Source of the DNA: Caballeronia temeraria
Lineage (GTDB): Bacteria > Pseudomonadota > Gammaproteobacteria > Burkholderiales > Burkholderiaceae
Length of the DNA stretch: 39,412 nucleotides
NCBI RefSeq assembly: GCF_001544795.2
Contig: NZ_FCOI02000051.1
Location: forward strand, 1-39,412
Direction: 5' to 3'
Positions 33,259 through 39,412 of the stretch are shown in pieces. The notes under the pieces are model-generated. The model worked only from the letters and a program-made list of their open reading frames with translations. It was not told the origin of the DNA and did no database searches. The translations under genes and the position numbers were made by a program. How positions within the stretch are numbered: position 1 is the stretch's first letter; every line of letters starts with the position of its first letter.

Positions 33259-35649
33259 TCAGTCTCCGTACGGCACCCAGATGTTCTTCACCTGCACCGC
33301 TTGCCGCAAGAACGGCAGCCCTTCGCTCGCGGGATCATGCCAGTCGAACACGCGGCCCTGATCGACGAACGTGCGCTTCAGATTGCCGATCGACTCGCGC
33401 TCGGCCATCGCCGACAGCGACGCGCCGTGGAAGCACCAGAGCGCATCGACATCGTCGTGTTGCGCGAGCGTTTGAGCCAGCGAGCGGGCATCGCCGGTCA
33501 CGATGTTCAACGCGCCGCCCGGCACATCCGATGTCTCGACGACCTGATAGAAGTCGGTCGCCATCAACGGACATGTCTCGCTCGGCACGACGACCACGCG
33601 ATTGCCCAGCGCCAGCGCAGGCGCGACGAGCGACACGAAGCCGAGCAGCGGCGCTTCGTCCGGACACACGATGCCGATCACGCCGAGCGCTTCGTGCATC
33701 GCGAGCGCGACGCCATGCAGCGGCGGCGCGTGTACCGCGCCGTCGTACTTGTCGGCCCATGCGGCATACGTGAAGAAACGCGCGATCGATGCATCGACTT
33801 CACGCTTCGCATCGCGCTCGCTAGAACCGGCGCGCGTGACGAGTTGCCGCGCGAATTCATCCGCGCGTGCGCTCAGATTCTCCGCGAGGTAATACAGCAC
33901 TTGCGCGCGGTTATGCGCACTCGCCGACGACCATTTCGTCATGCCGCGCGCGGCCGCGACCGCATTGCGAATGTCCTTGCGACTGCCCTCGCCCACTTCG
34001 CCGACGATGTCACCCGCCGGCGACAGCACGAGCCTTGAATAGCCGCTATCCGGCCGCGCCTGCTTGCCGCCGATGAAGAGCTTCGCCGTGCGATCGAGCG
34101 CGCTCACGTTGCCTGCATCGACGAGCGAGTCGGGCTGCGCTTGCAGCGGCTTCGTTTCGCCGCGAACCGGAAGCGTGGCCCATGCGCGCGGTTTCAGATA
34201 TTCGTAAATGCCCTCGCGTCCGCCTTCACGACCGAAGCCCGATTCGCGATATCCGCCGAAGCCGACGGCCGCATCGAAGAGATTGGTCGCATTGACCCAC
34301 ACGACGCCGCATTGCAGGCGCGGCGCGACGTCGAGCGCGCGGCTGATGTTCTCGCTCCACACGCTCGCGGCGAGGCCGTAGCGCGTGTTGTTCGCGAGCG
34401 CGACGGCTTCTTCCGGCGTGCGGAAGCTCATCGTCACGAGCACGGGGCCGAAGATTTCTTCCTGCGCGAGCGTCGATGCGGGCGCGACGTTCGTGACGAG
34501 CGTCGGCGGATAGAACGCGCCGCTTTCGGGCAAGGTCGCACGCGGCGATTGATAGATTTCGCAGCCTTCGCTCTCGCCCTTGTCGACGAGGGTGCGAATG
34601 CGTTCGAGCTGCACGTCGTCGACGACCGCGCTCATGTCGATGCCCTTATCGAGCGATGTCCCGACGCGCAGCGTATCCATGCGGCGTTTGAGCTTCTCGA
34701 CGAAGCGCGCTTCGATACCTTCCTGCACGAGCAGACGCGAGCCCGCGCAGCATACTTGTCCCTGATTGAACCAGATCGCATCGACGACGCCTTCGACTGC
34801 GCTGTCGAGATCGGCATCGTCGAACACGATGAACGGCGACTTGCCGCCAAGTTCGAGCGTGAGCGACTTGCCCGAACCGGCCGTGCTCGCGCGAATCTGA
34901 CGGCCCACTTCAGTCGATCCCGTGAACGCGATCTTCGCGACACGCTGATGGTCGACGAGCGCCGCGCCCGTGCGCCCGTCGCCGGTGACGACATTGAGCA
35001 CGCCCTTGGGCAAGCCCGCGCGATGCGCCAGTTCCGCGAACAGCAGCGCCGTCAGCGACGTGAATTCGGCAGGCTTCAGCACGACCGTGTTGCCGAGCGC
35101 GAGCGCGGGCGCGATCTTCCATGCGAGCATCAGCAGCGGAAAATTCCACGGCACGATCTGCCCGATGACACCAAGCGGCGCCCAGTCCGCGAACTCCTTG
35201 TCCTGCAATTGCGCCCATCCCGCATGATGCAGAAAATGCCTTGCTACAAGGGGTATATCGATGTCGCGCGACTCGCGAATGGGCTTGCCGTTGTCGAGCG
35301 ATTCGAGCACGGCGAAGAGACGGCTATGACGTTGCACCATGCGCGAAAGCGCATAGAGATGCCGCGCGCGCCCCGCGCCGCCGATGGCCTGCCAGCCTTC
35401 GAGCGCGGCATGCGCGGCTTGCACGGCGGAATCGACATCGGCCTGCGCGCCTTGCGCGATCGATGCGAGCACGCGGCCCGTCGCGGGTTCGCGTGAATCG
35501 AAGCGCTCGGCATCGTCGCTGTCGCGCCACGCGCCGTTGATGAAGTGACCGAAGCGACCGTCGTGCTGATCGAGCCATGCGCGCGCGGCGCGATCGTCTT
35601 CCGGTGCGGGTCCGTATTCCATCGAGGAGAAGTAGTCGGCAACGCTCAT
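33259..35649 (-). CDS. Aldehyde dehydrogenase with a second, catalytically incomplete ALDH domain
   Basis: This is a 796-residue protein. Residues 1-490 are a complete NAD(P)-dependent aldehyde dehydrogenase: Asn169 in PWNFP, Glu266 in LELGGK and the nucleophile Cys300 in GQVCCAG. Residues about 510-796 are a second ALDH-like unit (KLFIGGKQAR, APALALGNRVVVVPSE) that lacks the catalytic LELGGK and GQxC motifs. Usual ALDHs are about 480-500 residues. In this operon it probably oxidises acetaldehyde, released by DeoC, to acetate (inference). It lies 26 bases after deoC. Confidence 0.87.
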   Translation of the reverse strand: MSVADYFSSMEYGPAPEDDRAARAWLDQHDGRFGHFINGAWRDSDDAERFDSREPATGRVLASIAQGAQADVDSAVQAAHAALEGWQAIGGAGRARHLYALSRMVQRHSRLFAVLESLDNGKPIRESRDIDIPLVARHFLHHAGWAQLQDKEFADWAPLGVIGQIVPWNFPLLMLAWKIAPALALGNTVVLKPAEFTSLTALLFAELAHRAGLPKGVLNVVTGDGRTGAALVDHQRVAKIAFTGSTEVGRQIRASTAGSGKSLTLELGGKSPFIVFDDADLDSAVEGVVDAIWFNQGQVCCAGSRLLVQEGIEARFVEKLKRRMDTLRVGTSLDKGIDMSAVVDDVQLERIRTLVDKGESEGCEIYQSPRATLPESGAFYPPTLVTNVAPASTLAQEEIFGPVLVTMSFRTPEEAVALANNTRYGLAASVWSENISRALDVAPRLQCGVVWVNATNLFDAAVGFGGYRESGFGREGGREGIYEYLKPRAWATLPVRGETKPLQAQPDSLVDAGNVSALDRTAKLFIGGKQARPDSGYSRLVLSPAGDIVGEVGEGSRKDIRNAVAAARGMTKWSSASAHNRAQVLYYLAENLSARADEFARQLVTRAGSSERDAKREVDASIARFFTYAAWADKYDGAVHAPPLHGVALAMHEALGVIGIVCPDEAPLLGFVSLVAPALALGNRVVVVPSETCPLMATDFYQVVETSDVPGGALNIVTGDARSLAQTLAQHDDVDALWCFHGASLSAMAERESIGNLKRTFVDQGRVFDWHDPASEGLPFLRQAVQVKNIWVPYGD

Positions 35650-35675
35650 GAGGCTATGTAGTGAAGTCCGTTGAA

Positions 35676-36683
35676 TCAGGCGACAGGATGGCGGTTGAAC
35701 GCCGAATAGCGTCCGCTCACATGATGTTCGAGCTGGCGTTCGATATCCGCGAGCAGACTGGATGCGCCGATGCGGAACAGATCCGCTTCGAGCCATTCGC
35801 GCCCAAGCTCTTCCTTCATGAGGATCTGATATTCGAGCACCGATTTCGCGGTGGACACGCCGCCGGCTGGCTTGAAGCCGATCATGACGCCCGTGCGCGC
35901 GAGGTATTCGCGGATCATGCGCACCATCACGAGCGACACGTCGAGCGTCGCGTTGACGCTTTCCTTGCCTGTCGACGTCTTGATGAAATCGGCGCCGGCC
36001 ATCATGCAGATCATCGACGCCTTCGCGACGTTCGACAACGTGCGGATATCGCCGGTGGCGAGAATCGCCTTCACGTGCGCATCGCCGCATGCCGCGCGGA
36101 AATCGCGCATCTCGTCATACAGCGCTTGCCAGTTGCCCGTGAGCACATGCTCGCGCGTGACGACGATATCGATTTCCGACGCGCCGTCTCTCACCGACGC
36201 CTCGATCTCGCGCAGCTTGAGTTCGTGCGGATTGAGACCGGCGGGAAAGCCCGTCGATACCGCAGCAACCGGAATGCCGCTGCCTTCGAGCGCGTTGACG
36301 GCTGTCCTGACATAGCGGTGATACACGCACACCGCGCCCGTCCTGATCGATGCGTTCGTCATGCCGAGCGCGTCGAGCAGATCGTCGCGCACCGGACGGC
36401 GCGCCTTCGCGCAGAGGCGCTCGACTCGGCCGTGGGTGTCGTCGCCGCTCAACGTCGTGAGGTCGATGCAGGTGATGGCCTTGAGCAGCCACGCCGCCTG
36501 CGCGTCTTTCTTGACCGCGCGGCGGGTGCCGAGCGTCGACGCGCGGCGCGTCACCGCTGACTGGTTCACACGCAGCCCGTCGAGCCACGAAAGATCGAAC
36601 GGCACGCCGGGATTACGGGCGCTGGTGTGAACCTGGGCCTTGCCGGGCCACGCGACGATGGACTTCGATGCAGTTTCCAGCAT
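35676..36683 (-). CDS. deoC: Deoxyribose-phosphate aldolase, long DERA-like form
   Basis: This 335-residue class I aldolase cleaves 2-deoxyribose-5-phosphate to glyceraldehyde-3-phosphate and acetaldehyde. Catalytic residues are Asp172 (IDIVVTRE), the Schiff-base Lys235 (FIKTSTGK) and Lys271 (GFKPAGG). ATG 36683 is used; a GTG at 36716 is a poorer choice. The length and the VKKDAQAAWLLKAITCIDLT and TLSGDDT stretches resemble animal DERA more than the 259-residue E. coli DeoC. It is first gene of the operon and defines the pathway. Confidence 0.92.
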   Translation of the reverse strand: MLETASKSIVAWPGKAQVHTSARNPGVPFDLSWLDGLRVNQSAVTRRASTLGTRRAVKKDAQAAWLLKAITCIDLTTLSGDDTHGRVERLCAKARRPVRDDLLDALGMTNASIRTGAVCVYHRYVRTAVNALEGSGIPVAAVSTGFPAGLNPHELKLREIEASVRDGASEIDIVVTREHVLTGNWQALYDEMRDFRAACGDAHVKAILATGDIRTLSNVAKASMICMMAGADFIKTSTGKESVNATLDVSLVMVRMIREYLARTGVMIGFKPAGGVSTAKSVLEYQILMKEELGREWLEADLFRIGASSLLADIERQLEHHVSGRYSAFNRHPVA

Positions 36684-36735
36684 GAGATCGATATGCCGGC
36701 GTCTTGTGCGACGCACAACAGTTTTTGATAGATTG

Positions 36736-36751
36736 ATCTCAGTTTATCTCA
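36736..36751. promoter_or_regulatory. Candidate DeoR operator: two ATCTCA repeats one helical turn apart
   Basis: ATCTCA occurs at 36736-36741 and 36746-36751, a direct repeat with 10-base spacing (on the minus strand ATGAGATAAACTGAGATCAA). It lies about 50-70 bases before deoC in an AT-rich stretch with flanking CAACA/TTGTTG. Direct repeats in helical phase suit DeoR-family binding, and a related CTGAGAACAAA lies at the deoR promoter. Confidence 0.45.
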
Positions 36752-36869
36752 TTGTTGTTAGGATCGTGACATAGGGAAAGTTCGGAGGCGCATTCCTCGC
36801 TGACAAAGAGCCATGGGTCCGGGCTTTGCTAAATATCGTGACCACCCATTCCGAAAAACGGAGAACACG

Positions 36870-37412
36870 ATGCCACGCCAAACCACCCCGCAACCGGCGA
36901 ACGCCGCCACGTCCCGCACCGCCGACAGCCAGGACGCCGTGCAACTCCTGACCGACGATCATCGCGCCGTGCAAAAGCTTTTCGATGCATTCGAAAAAGT
37001 GGAGAAGGACGATCTCGACGCAAAAGCCACGCTCGTGCGCCGCGCCTGCGAAGAATTGACGGTCCACGCGATGATCGAGGAAGAATTGCTGTATCCGGCC
37101 GCACAGGAAGCGCTGGATGAAGACGACCGGCCCGACGTCGAGGAGGCTTACGTCGAGCACTTTCTGGTGAAGGTATTGATCGAGAAGTTCGCGCAGCTCA
37201 AGCCGGGCGATAGAGGGTTCGACGCGACCTTCAAGGTGCTCACCGAGATGGTGCGTCACCATATCGAAGAAGAGGAATCGGATCTGTTCCCGAAACTTCG
37301 CAAGTCCGGTGCGGATCTGAACGCGCTAGGCGGCAAGATGATGAAGCGTAAGGAACAGCTCGACGCCAAAATCCCGAAGGATGCGGGCGACAACACAATG
37401 CGCCTGCATTGA
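36870..37412 (+). CDS. Hemerythrin HHE domain protein
   Basis: This 180-residue, mostly helical cytoplasmic protein has the hemerythrin-like iron ligands DDHRAV (His31), HAMIEEE, EHFLVK and HHIEEEE in four-helix order. GGAG lies before ATG 36870; an upstream in-frame ATG at 36813 lacks one. Such proteins bind oxygen or protect against nitric oxide and oxidative stress. The N-terminal 20 residues are polar and probably disordered. It is probably transcribed with the small gene that follows after 28 bases. Confidence 0.88.
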   Translation: MPRQTTPQPANAATSRTADSQDAVQLLTDDHRAVQKLFDAFEKVEKDDLDAKATLVRRACEELTVHAMIEEELLYPAAQEALDEDDRPDVEEAYVEHFLVKVLIEKFAQLKPGDRGFDATFKVLTEMVRHHIEEEESDLFPKLRKSGADLNALGGKMMKRKEQLDAKIPKDAGDNTMRLH

Positions 37413-37440
37413 CGCTTCCCGCACTCACCGGAGCCGAACC

Positions 37441-37620
37441 ATGAAGAATCCCTGGGTGAAGAAGAATCCGTTCCTCAGCATGTGGCTTTCCGGTGCGAAT
37501 GCGATCGTCGGGGCGACGCGAGGCCGTGCTACCGCGCAAGCGAAACGGCAGGCGTCGACGCTGTGGTCAGCCGCACTCACGCCGCCGCGCAAGCCGAAAA
37601 AGCGGCGCGCGCGGCGCTGA
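37441..37620 (+). CDS. Small basic hypothetical protein
   Basis: This is a 59-residue protein with GGAG upstream of ATG 37441. It begins KNPWVKKNPFLSMWLSGAN, has a central Ala/Gly stretch and ends strongly basic (PPRKPKKRRARR), which suggests nucleic acid or anionic-surface binding. I have no family name for it. It follows the hemerythrin gene closely and converges with the next gene 22 bases away. Confidence 0.65.
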   Translation: MKNPWVKKNPFLSMWLSGANAIVGATRGRATAQAKRQASTLWSAALTPPRKPKKRRARR

Positions 37621-37642
37621 ACGAGGGTTCATCGGCGATCGC

Positions 37643-37945
37643 TTAGTCGCGTAGTGCGCTGAGCAGATCGCCGAAGGCCCGGTGCGTCGACGCGCTCAAG
37701 CCTGCGCCGACCGCCGTCTGCACCGTGCGACGCAATCCGAGAATGGCCACGCCGACCAGTGCGAGCGCGATCAGTTCGGCGTTGGGCGTGCGCAGGAACC
37801 ACGGCGCATCACGCGTGCTCGGCGGCAATGCGCGCCGCGCACGCGTGATGCGCACCGGTTCGTTCGCAACATGCGCGGCGATCAATTCCGCGCGAGATTC
37901 AGCCATGCGCGCAAGCACGGCTTCTTGAGCTTCGGCGTGTTTCAT
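37643..37945 (-). CDS. Small membrane protein, YqjK-like
   Basis: This 100-residue protein has a charged N-terminal helix (about 1-40) and one membrane segment (about 55-75, AELIALALVGVAILGL). Its ATG overlaps the stop of the upstream YqjE-like gene (ATGA), as is usual for the yqjE-yqjK arrangement in proteobacteria. The YqjK assignment rests on this gene order and the topology rather than on strong motifs. The function is unknown; envelope or stress roles are guessed for relatives. Confidence 0.65.
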   Translation of the reverse strand: MKHAEAQEAVLARMAESRAELIAAHVANEPVRITRARRALPPSTRDAPWFLRTPNAELIALALVGVAILGLRRTVQTAVGAGLSASTHRAFGDLLSALRD

Positions 37946-38316
37946 TGCGCGGCCTCCTTGATTGCGTCTGCATCGCGGCGCAACTCGCGACGCAATAACT
38001 GAAACGGTTCGGCCGGTTTGCGCGACATCATCACGATGACGGCGATCACGGCGACCGCGAGCCACGCGCCCGCGACACACCACGCCGTGGTCACGAGATA
38101 CGGCGTGCCGACCGCCGTCACGATCACCGCGATCGACACGAACGAGAGCGTGAACAACGCGCCGATCGTGAGTGCGACGAGAGCGACCACCTCATGCAGC
38201 ACGCGCTTCTTAGTTTCGGCGAGTTCGATGGGAATCAGCTCGCCATAATCGACCAGCCGTCTCGCGCAGAAATGGCCGACCCGGCGCCAGTTCGCGATTT
38301 TTCTCTGAATTGTCAT
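37942..38316 (-). CDS. Phage-holin-like YqjE-family membrane protein
   Basis: This 124-residue inner membrane protein has two adjacent hydrophobic segments (about 42-68 and 75-97: LVALTIGALFTLSFVSIAVI and TTAWCVAGAWLAVAVIAVIV) and a basic, soluble C-terminus, the DUF1469/YqjE (holin superfamily III) pattern. GGGAG precedes ATG 38316; the frame is open upstream to 38466 without support. It precedes the YqjK-like gene with a 4-base overlap. YqjE proteins are cell-envelope proteins, not phage lysis genes. Confidence 0.78.
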   Translation of the reverse strand: MTIQRKIANWRRVGHFCARRLVDYGELIPIELAETKKRVLHEVVALVALTIGALFTLSFVSIAVIVTAVGTPYLVTTAWCVAGAWLAVAVIAVIVMMSRKPAEPFQLLRRELRRDADAIKEAAQ

Positions 38317-38473
38317 CGTTGCTCTCCCAGTCGAAACGGAGTGTCGTGTATTCGACATGGAGCAGCGTGCATGCCAGCCGGTATAAGAAGTCGACGAACG
38401 TGCGTCTTTTCGGCATAGCGAACTGCTCTCCGGTAGCAAGATAGTTAGGAAGCCAAACCTATGCAAATTATGC

Positions 38474-38508
38474 GAAAAACGCGCGCGTTTTACATTATCC
38501 GCGCGCGT
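38474..38508 (-). terminator. Intrinsic terminator of the DUF3597 gene
   Basis: On the minus strand ACGCGCGCG, a 12-base loop (38488-38499), CGCGCGCGT and then a run of T (plus-strand A run at 38474-38478) form a 9-base-pair GC-only stem with a T-tail. It lies 22 bases after the DUF3597 stop. Confidence 0.85.
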
Positions 38509-38529
38509 CTTTCGTCTGACATAAGCCCG

Positions 38530-38940
38530 TTACTTCAACTCGTCGGGCACCTTCCCTCCGTTCTCCGCAAGCTTTTGCATGACCTGCTTGTGAAGCCAGA
38601 TGTTCATCGAAGCGGAGTCTTCCGTGTTGCCCGTGTAGTGCAGCTCCGAAGCCAGTTCCTTGCGCGCGGAGAGGCTGCTGTCCAGACCGAGCAGCTTCAT
38701 CAGATCGACGATGGACGTGCGCCAGTTGAGCTGTTCGCTGTTATTCGCCTGCATCTGCGTGAGGACCGCTTCGACATCCACTTCCTGCATCGGTGCGGCG
38801 GATTGTGCAGGCGCGGAAGCAGCAGGCGACGGGGCCGGCGCAGCGTTGGCATTTGCGGCAGGCGCCGCGCTGGTGTCCGGTGCGGCCGGTGCACTGTCGT
38901 GGTGGAAGATCTTGTTCAGGATATTGGAAAAAATACTCAT
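38530..38940 (-). CDS. DUF3597 domain protein
   Basis: This 136-residue protein has the conserved N-terminal MSIFSNILNKIFHH, a low-complexity Ala/Pro linker (about 15-50), and the conserved C-terminal domain (about 52-136) with LNWRTSIVDLMKLLGLDSSLSARKELA. This is the DUF3597 pattern, related in sequence to a domain seen in some LysM/BON-type proteins. It is small, probably cytoplasmic, with no signal peptide. A strong terminator follows. No biochemical function is known to me. Confidence 0.85.
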   Translation of the reverse strand: MSIFSNILNKIFHHDSAPAAPDTSAAPAANANAAPAPSPAASAPAQSAAPMQEVDVEAVLTQMQANNSEQLNWRTSIVDLMKLLGLDSSLSARKELASELHYTGNTEDSASMNIWLHKQVMQKLAENGGKVPDELK

Positions 38941-39158
38941 GGCGCCTCCTAAAAAGTGAGTTCACGAAATACGCAAGTCCCGTGCCGCCAGGGTCAAAGC
39001 GTGCCCTCGCCCGGCTCGTTGGCGAGTCCCGCAGCGCGTGGCCTCCGCGATGCGGAATAGCGCTTGCTGCAAGCACATCACCAGAGCAAACACGATAGCG
39101 ACAATAACCCGATTTCCCCGCAATCACAGCAGCCTTGCAAATTGGCCAAGGAGTCAGC

Positions 39159-39412
39159 GTGGACATACCGTCCTGTTCCCCGTCGATCACGACCATGATC
39201 CGCATGGATCACACGCATGTGACGGCGGCCTTTCATCGCTATCACGCGCAGACGCCGTGGTGGAGAAAGCGCGCCATTGTCGAGCTTGCCTGTGCCGCGC
39301 TGGAGATTCACGCGCAACTCGAAGAAGAGATTTTCGGCTCTTTTGAAAACGGAGTGGGTAACGGCCTTCAGCGGGCATGCGAGTTGAATGCGGAGAAGTC
39401 GAGTTTGCCTGC
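39159..39412 (+). CDS. Hemerythrin-like protein, partial (runs off the right edge)
   Basis: GTG 39159 is preceded by AAGGAG five bases upstream; the frame is open to the window end (84 residues seen). The start of the hemerythrin pattern is visible: MDHTHVTAAFHRY (about 16-28) and ICxxLxxHAQLEEEIF-like CAALEIHAQLEEEIF (about 46-60). The end of the gene, with the remaining iron ligands, is outside. This is a second hemerythrin-like gene in the region; it is shorter at the N-terminus than the one at 36870. Confidence 0.75.
   Translation, partial: MDIPSCSPSITTMIRMDHTHVTAAFHRYHAQTPWWRKRAIVELACAALEIHAQLEEEIFGSFENGVGNGLQRACELNAEKSSLP

Noticed and set aside
37942..38316. Prophage holin gene
   Set aside because: The family name is holin-like, but the YqjE/YqjK arrangement is chromosomal and no phage genes are nearby.
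38210..38416. 68-codon frame (MPKRRTFVDFLYRL...) overlapping the start of the YqjE-like gene
   Set aside because: Its first 30 residues look protein-like, but the ribosome site is 11 bases away and most of the frame overlaps yqjE in another frame; not supported without conservation data.
1..39412. CRISPR arrays, tRNA or rRNA genes
   Set aside because: No regularly spaced repeats or tRNA/rRNA-like sequences were noticed on either strand by eye.

Overview
The window is GC-rich and carries a Burkholderiaceae-type gene complement: nagF/nagE PTS genes, MHS-family transporters, YqjE-like and DUF3597-type small genes. I place it in or near Caballeronia/Paraburkholderia by inference from gene content, not from a marker gene. 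No rRNA, tRNA or CRISPR array was seen.

Layout. 1-75 looks like the terminus of an IS21-like element whose body lies off the left edge. 317-541 holds a small DUF6900-like gene. 864-5193 is the N-acetylglucosamine PTS pair nagF-nagE. 5195-22409 is the main content: a complete picolinate (pyridine-2-carboxylate) catabolic island. 22508-24589 is a drug/metabolite exporter paired with a DSD1-type PLP enzyme. 24590-26139 holds a possible 26-residue membrane peptide, an exported repeat protein and a RibD-type reductase. 26252-36683 is a deoxyribose (or related pentose) uptake and catabolism locus: a DeoR-family regulator facing an eight-gene operon (deoC, double-domain aldehyde dehydrogenase, RbsD/FucU mutarotase, PfkB sugar kinase, and a four-gene ABC importer). 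36870-39412 is a set of small stress or envelope genes: two hemerythrin-like proteins, a YqjE-like pair and a DUF3597 protein.

The picolinate island reads as an ordered pathway on the minus strand. First come the four components of a Rieske-type 6-hydroxypicolinate monooxygenase (ferredoxin, reductase, alpha, beta), then the three subunits of a molybdenum picolinate dehydrogenase. These are followed by the 3,6-dihydroxypicolinate decarboxylase, maleate isomerase, N-formylmaleamate deformylase, 2,5-dihydroxypyridine dioxygenase, maleamate amidohydrolase and a transporter. Together they would convert picolinate to fumarate, formate, ammonia and CO2. A MarR-type regulator (picR) is transcribed towards the cluster, and a second transporter plus a BenE permease diverge from it. 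Four copies of the motif TCAG-N4-CTGA sit only in front of the presumed transcription units (7850, 7976, 14505, 22398), which makes a coherent candidate PicR regulon. The most unusual element is the dehydrogenase iron-sulfur subunit, which is fused to a CoxG-like SRPBCC domain with a hydrophobic tail and could couple the enzyme to the membrane quinone pool.

In the deoxyribose locus, sugar import, mutarotation, phosphorylation, aldol cleavage (DeoC) and acetaldehyde oxidation are encoded in one tightly coupled operon with several ATGA overlaps. It converges on its regulator across a strong bidirectional terminator at 26995-27025.
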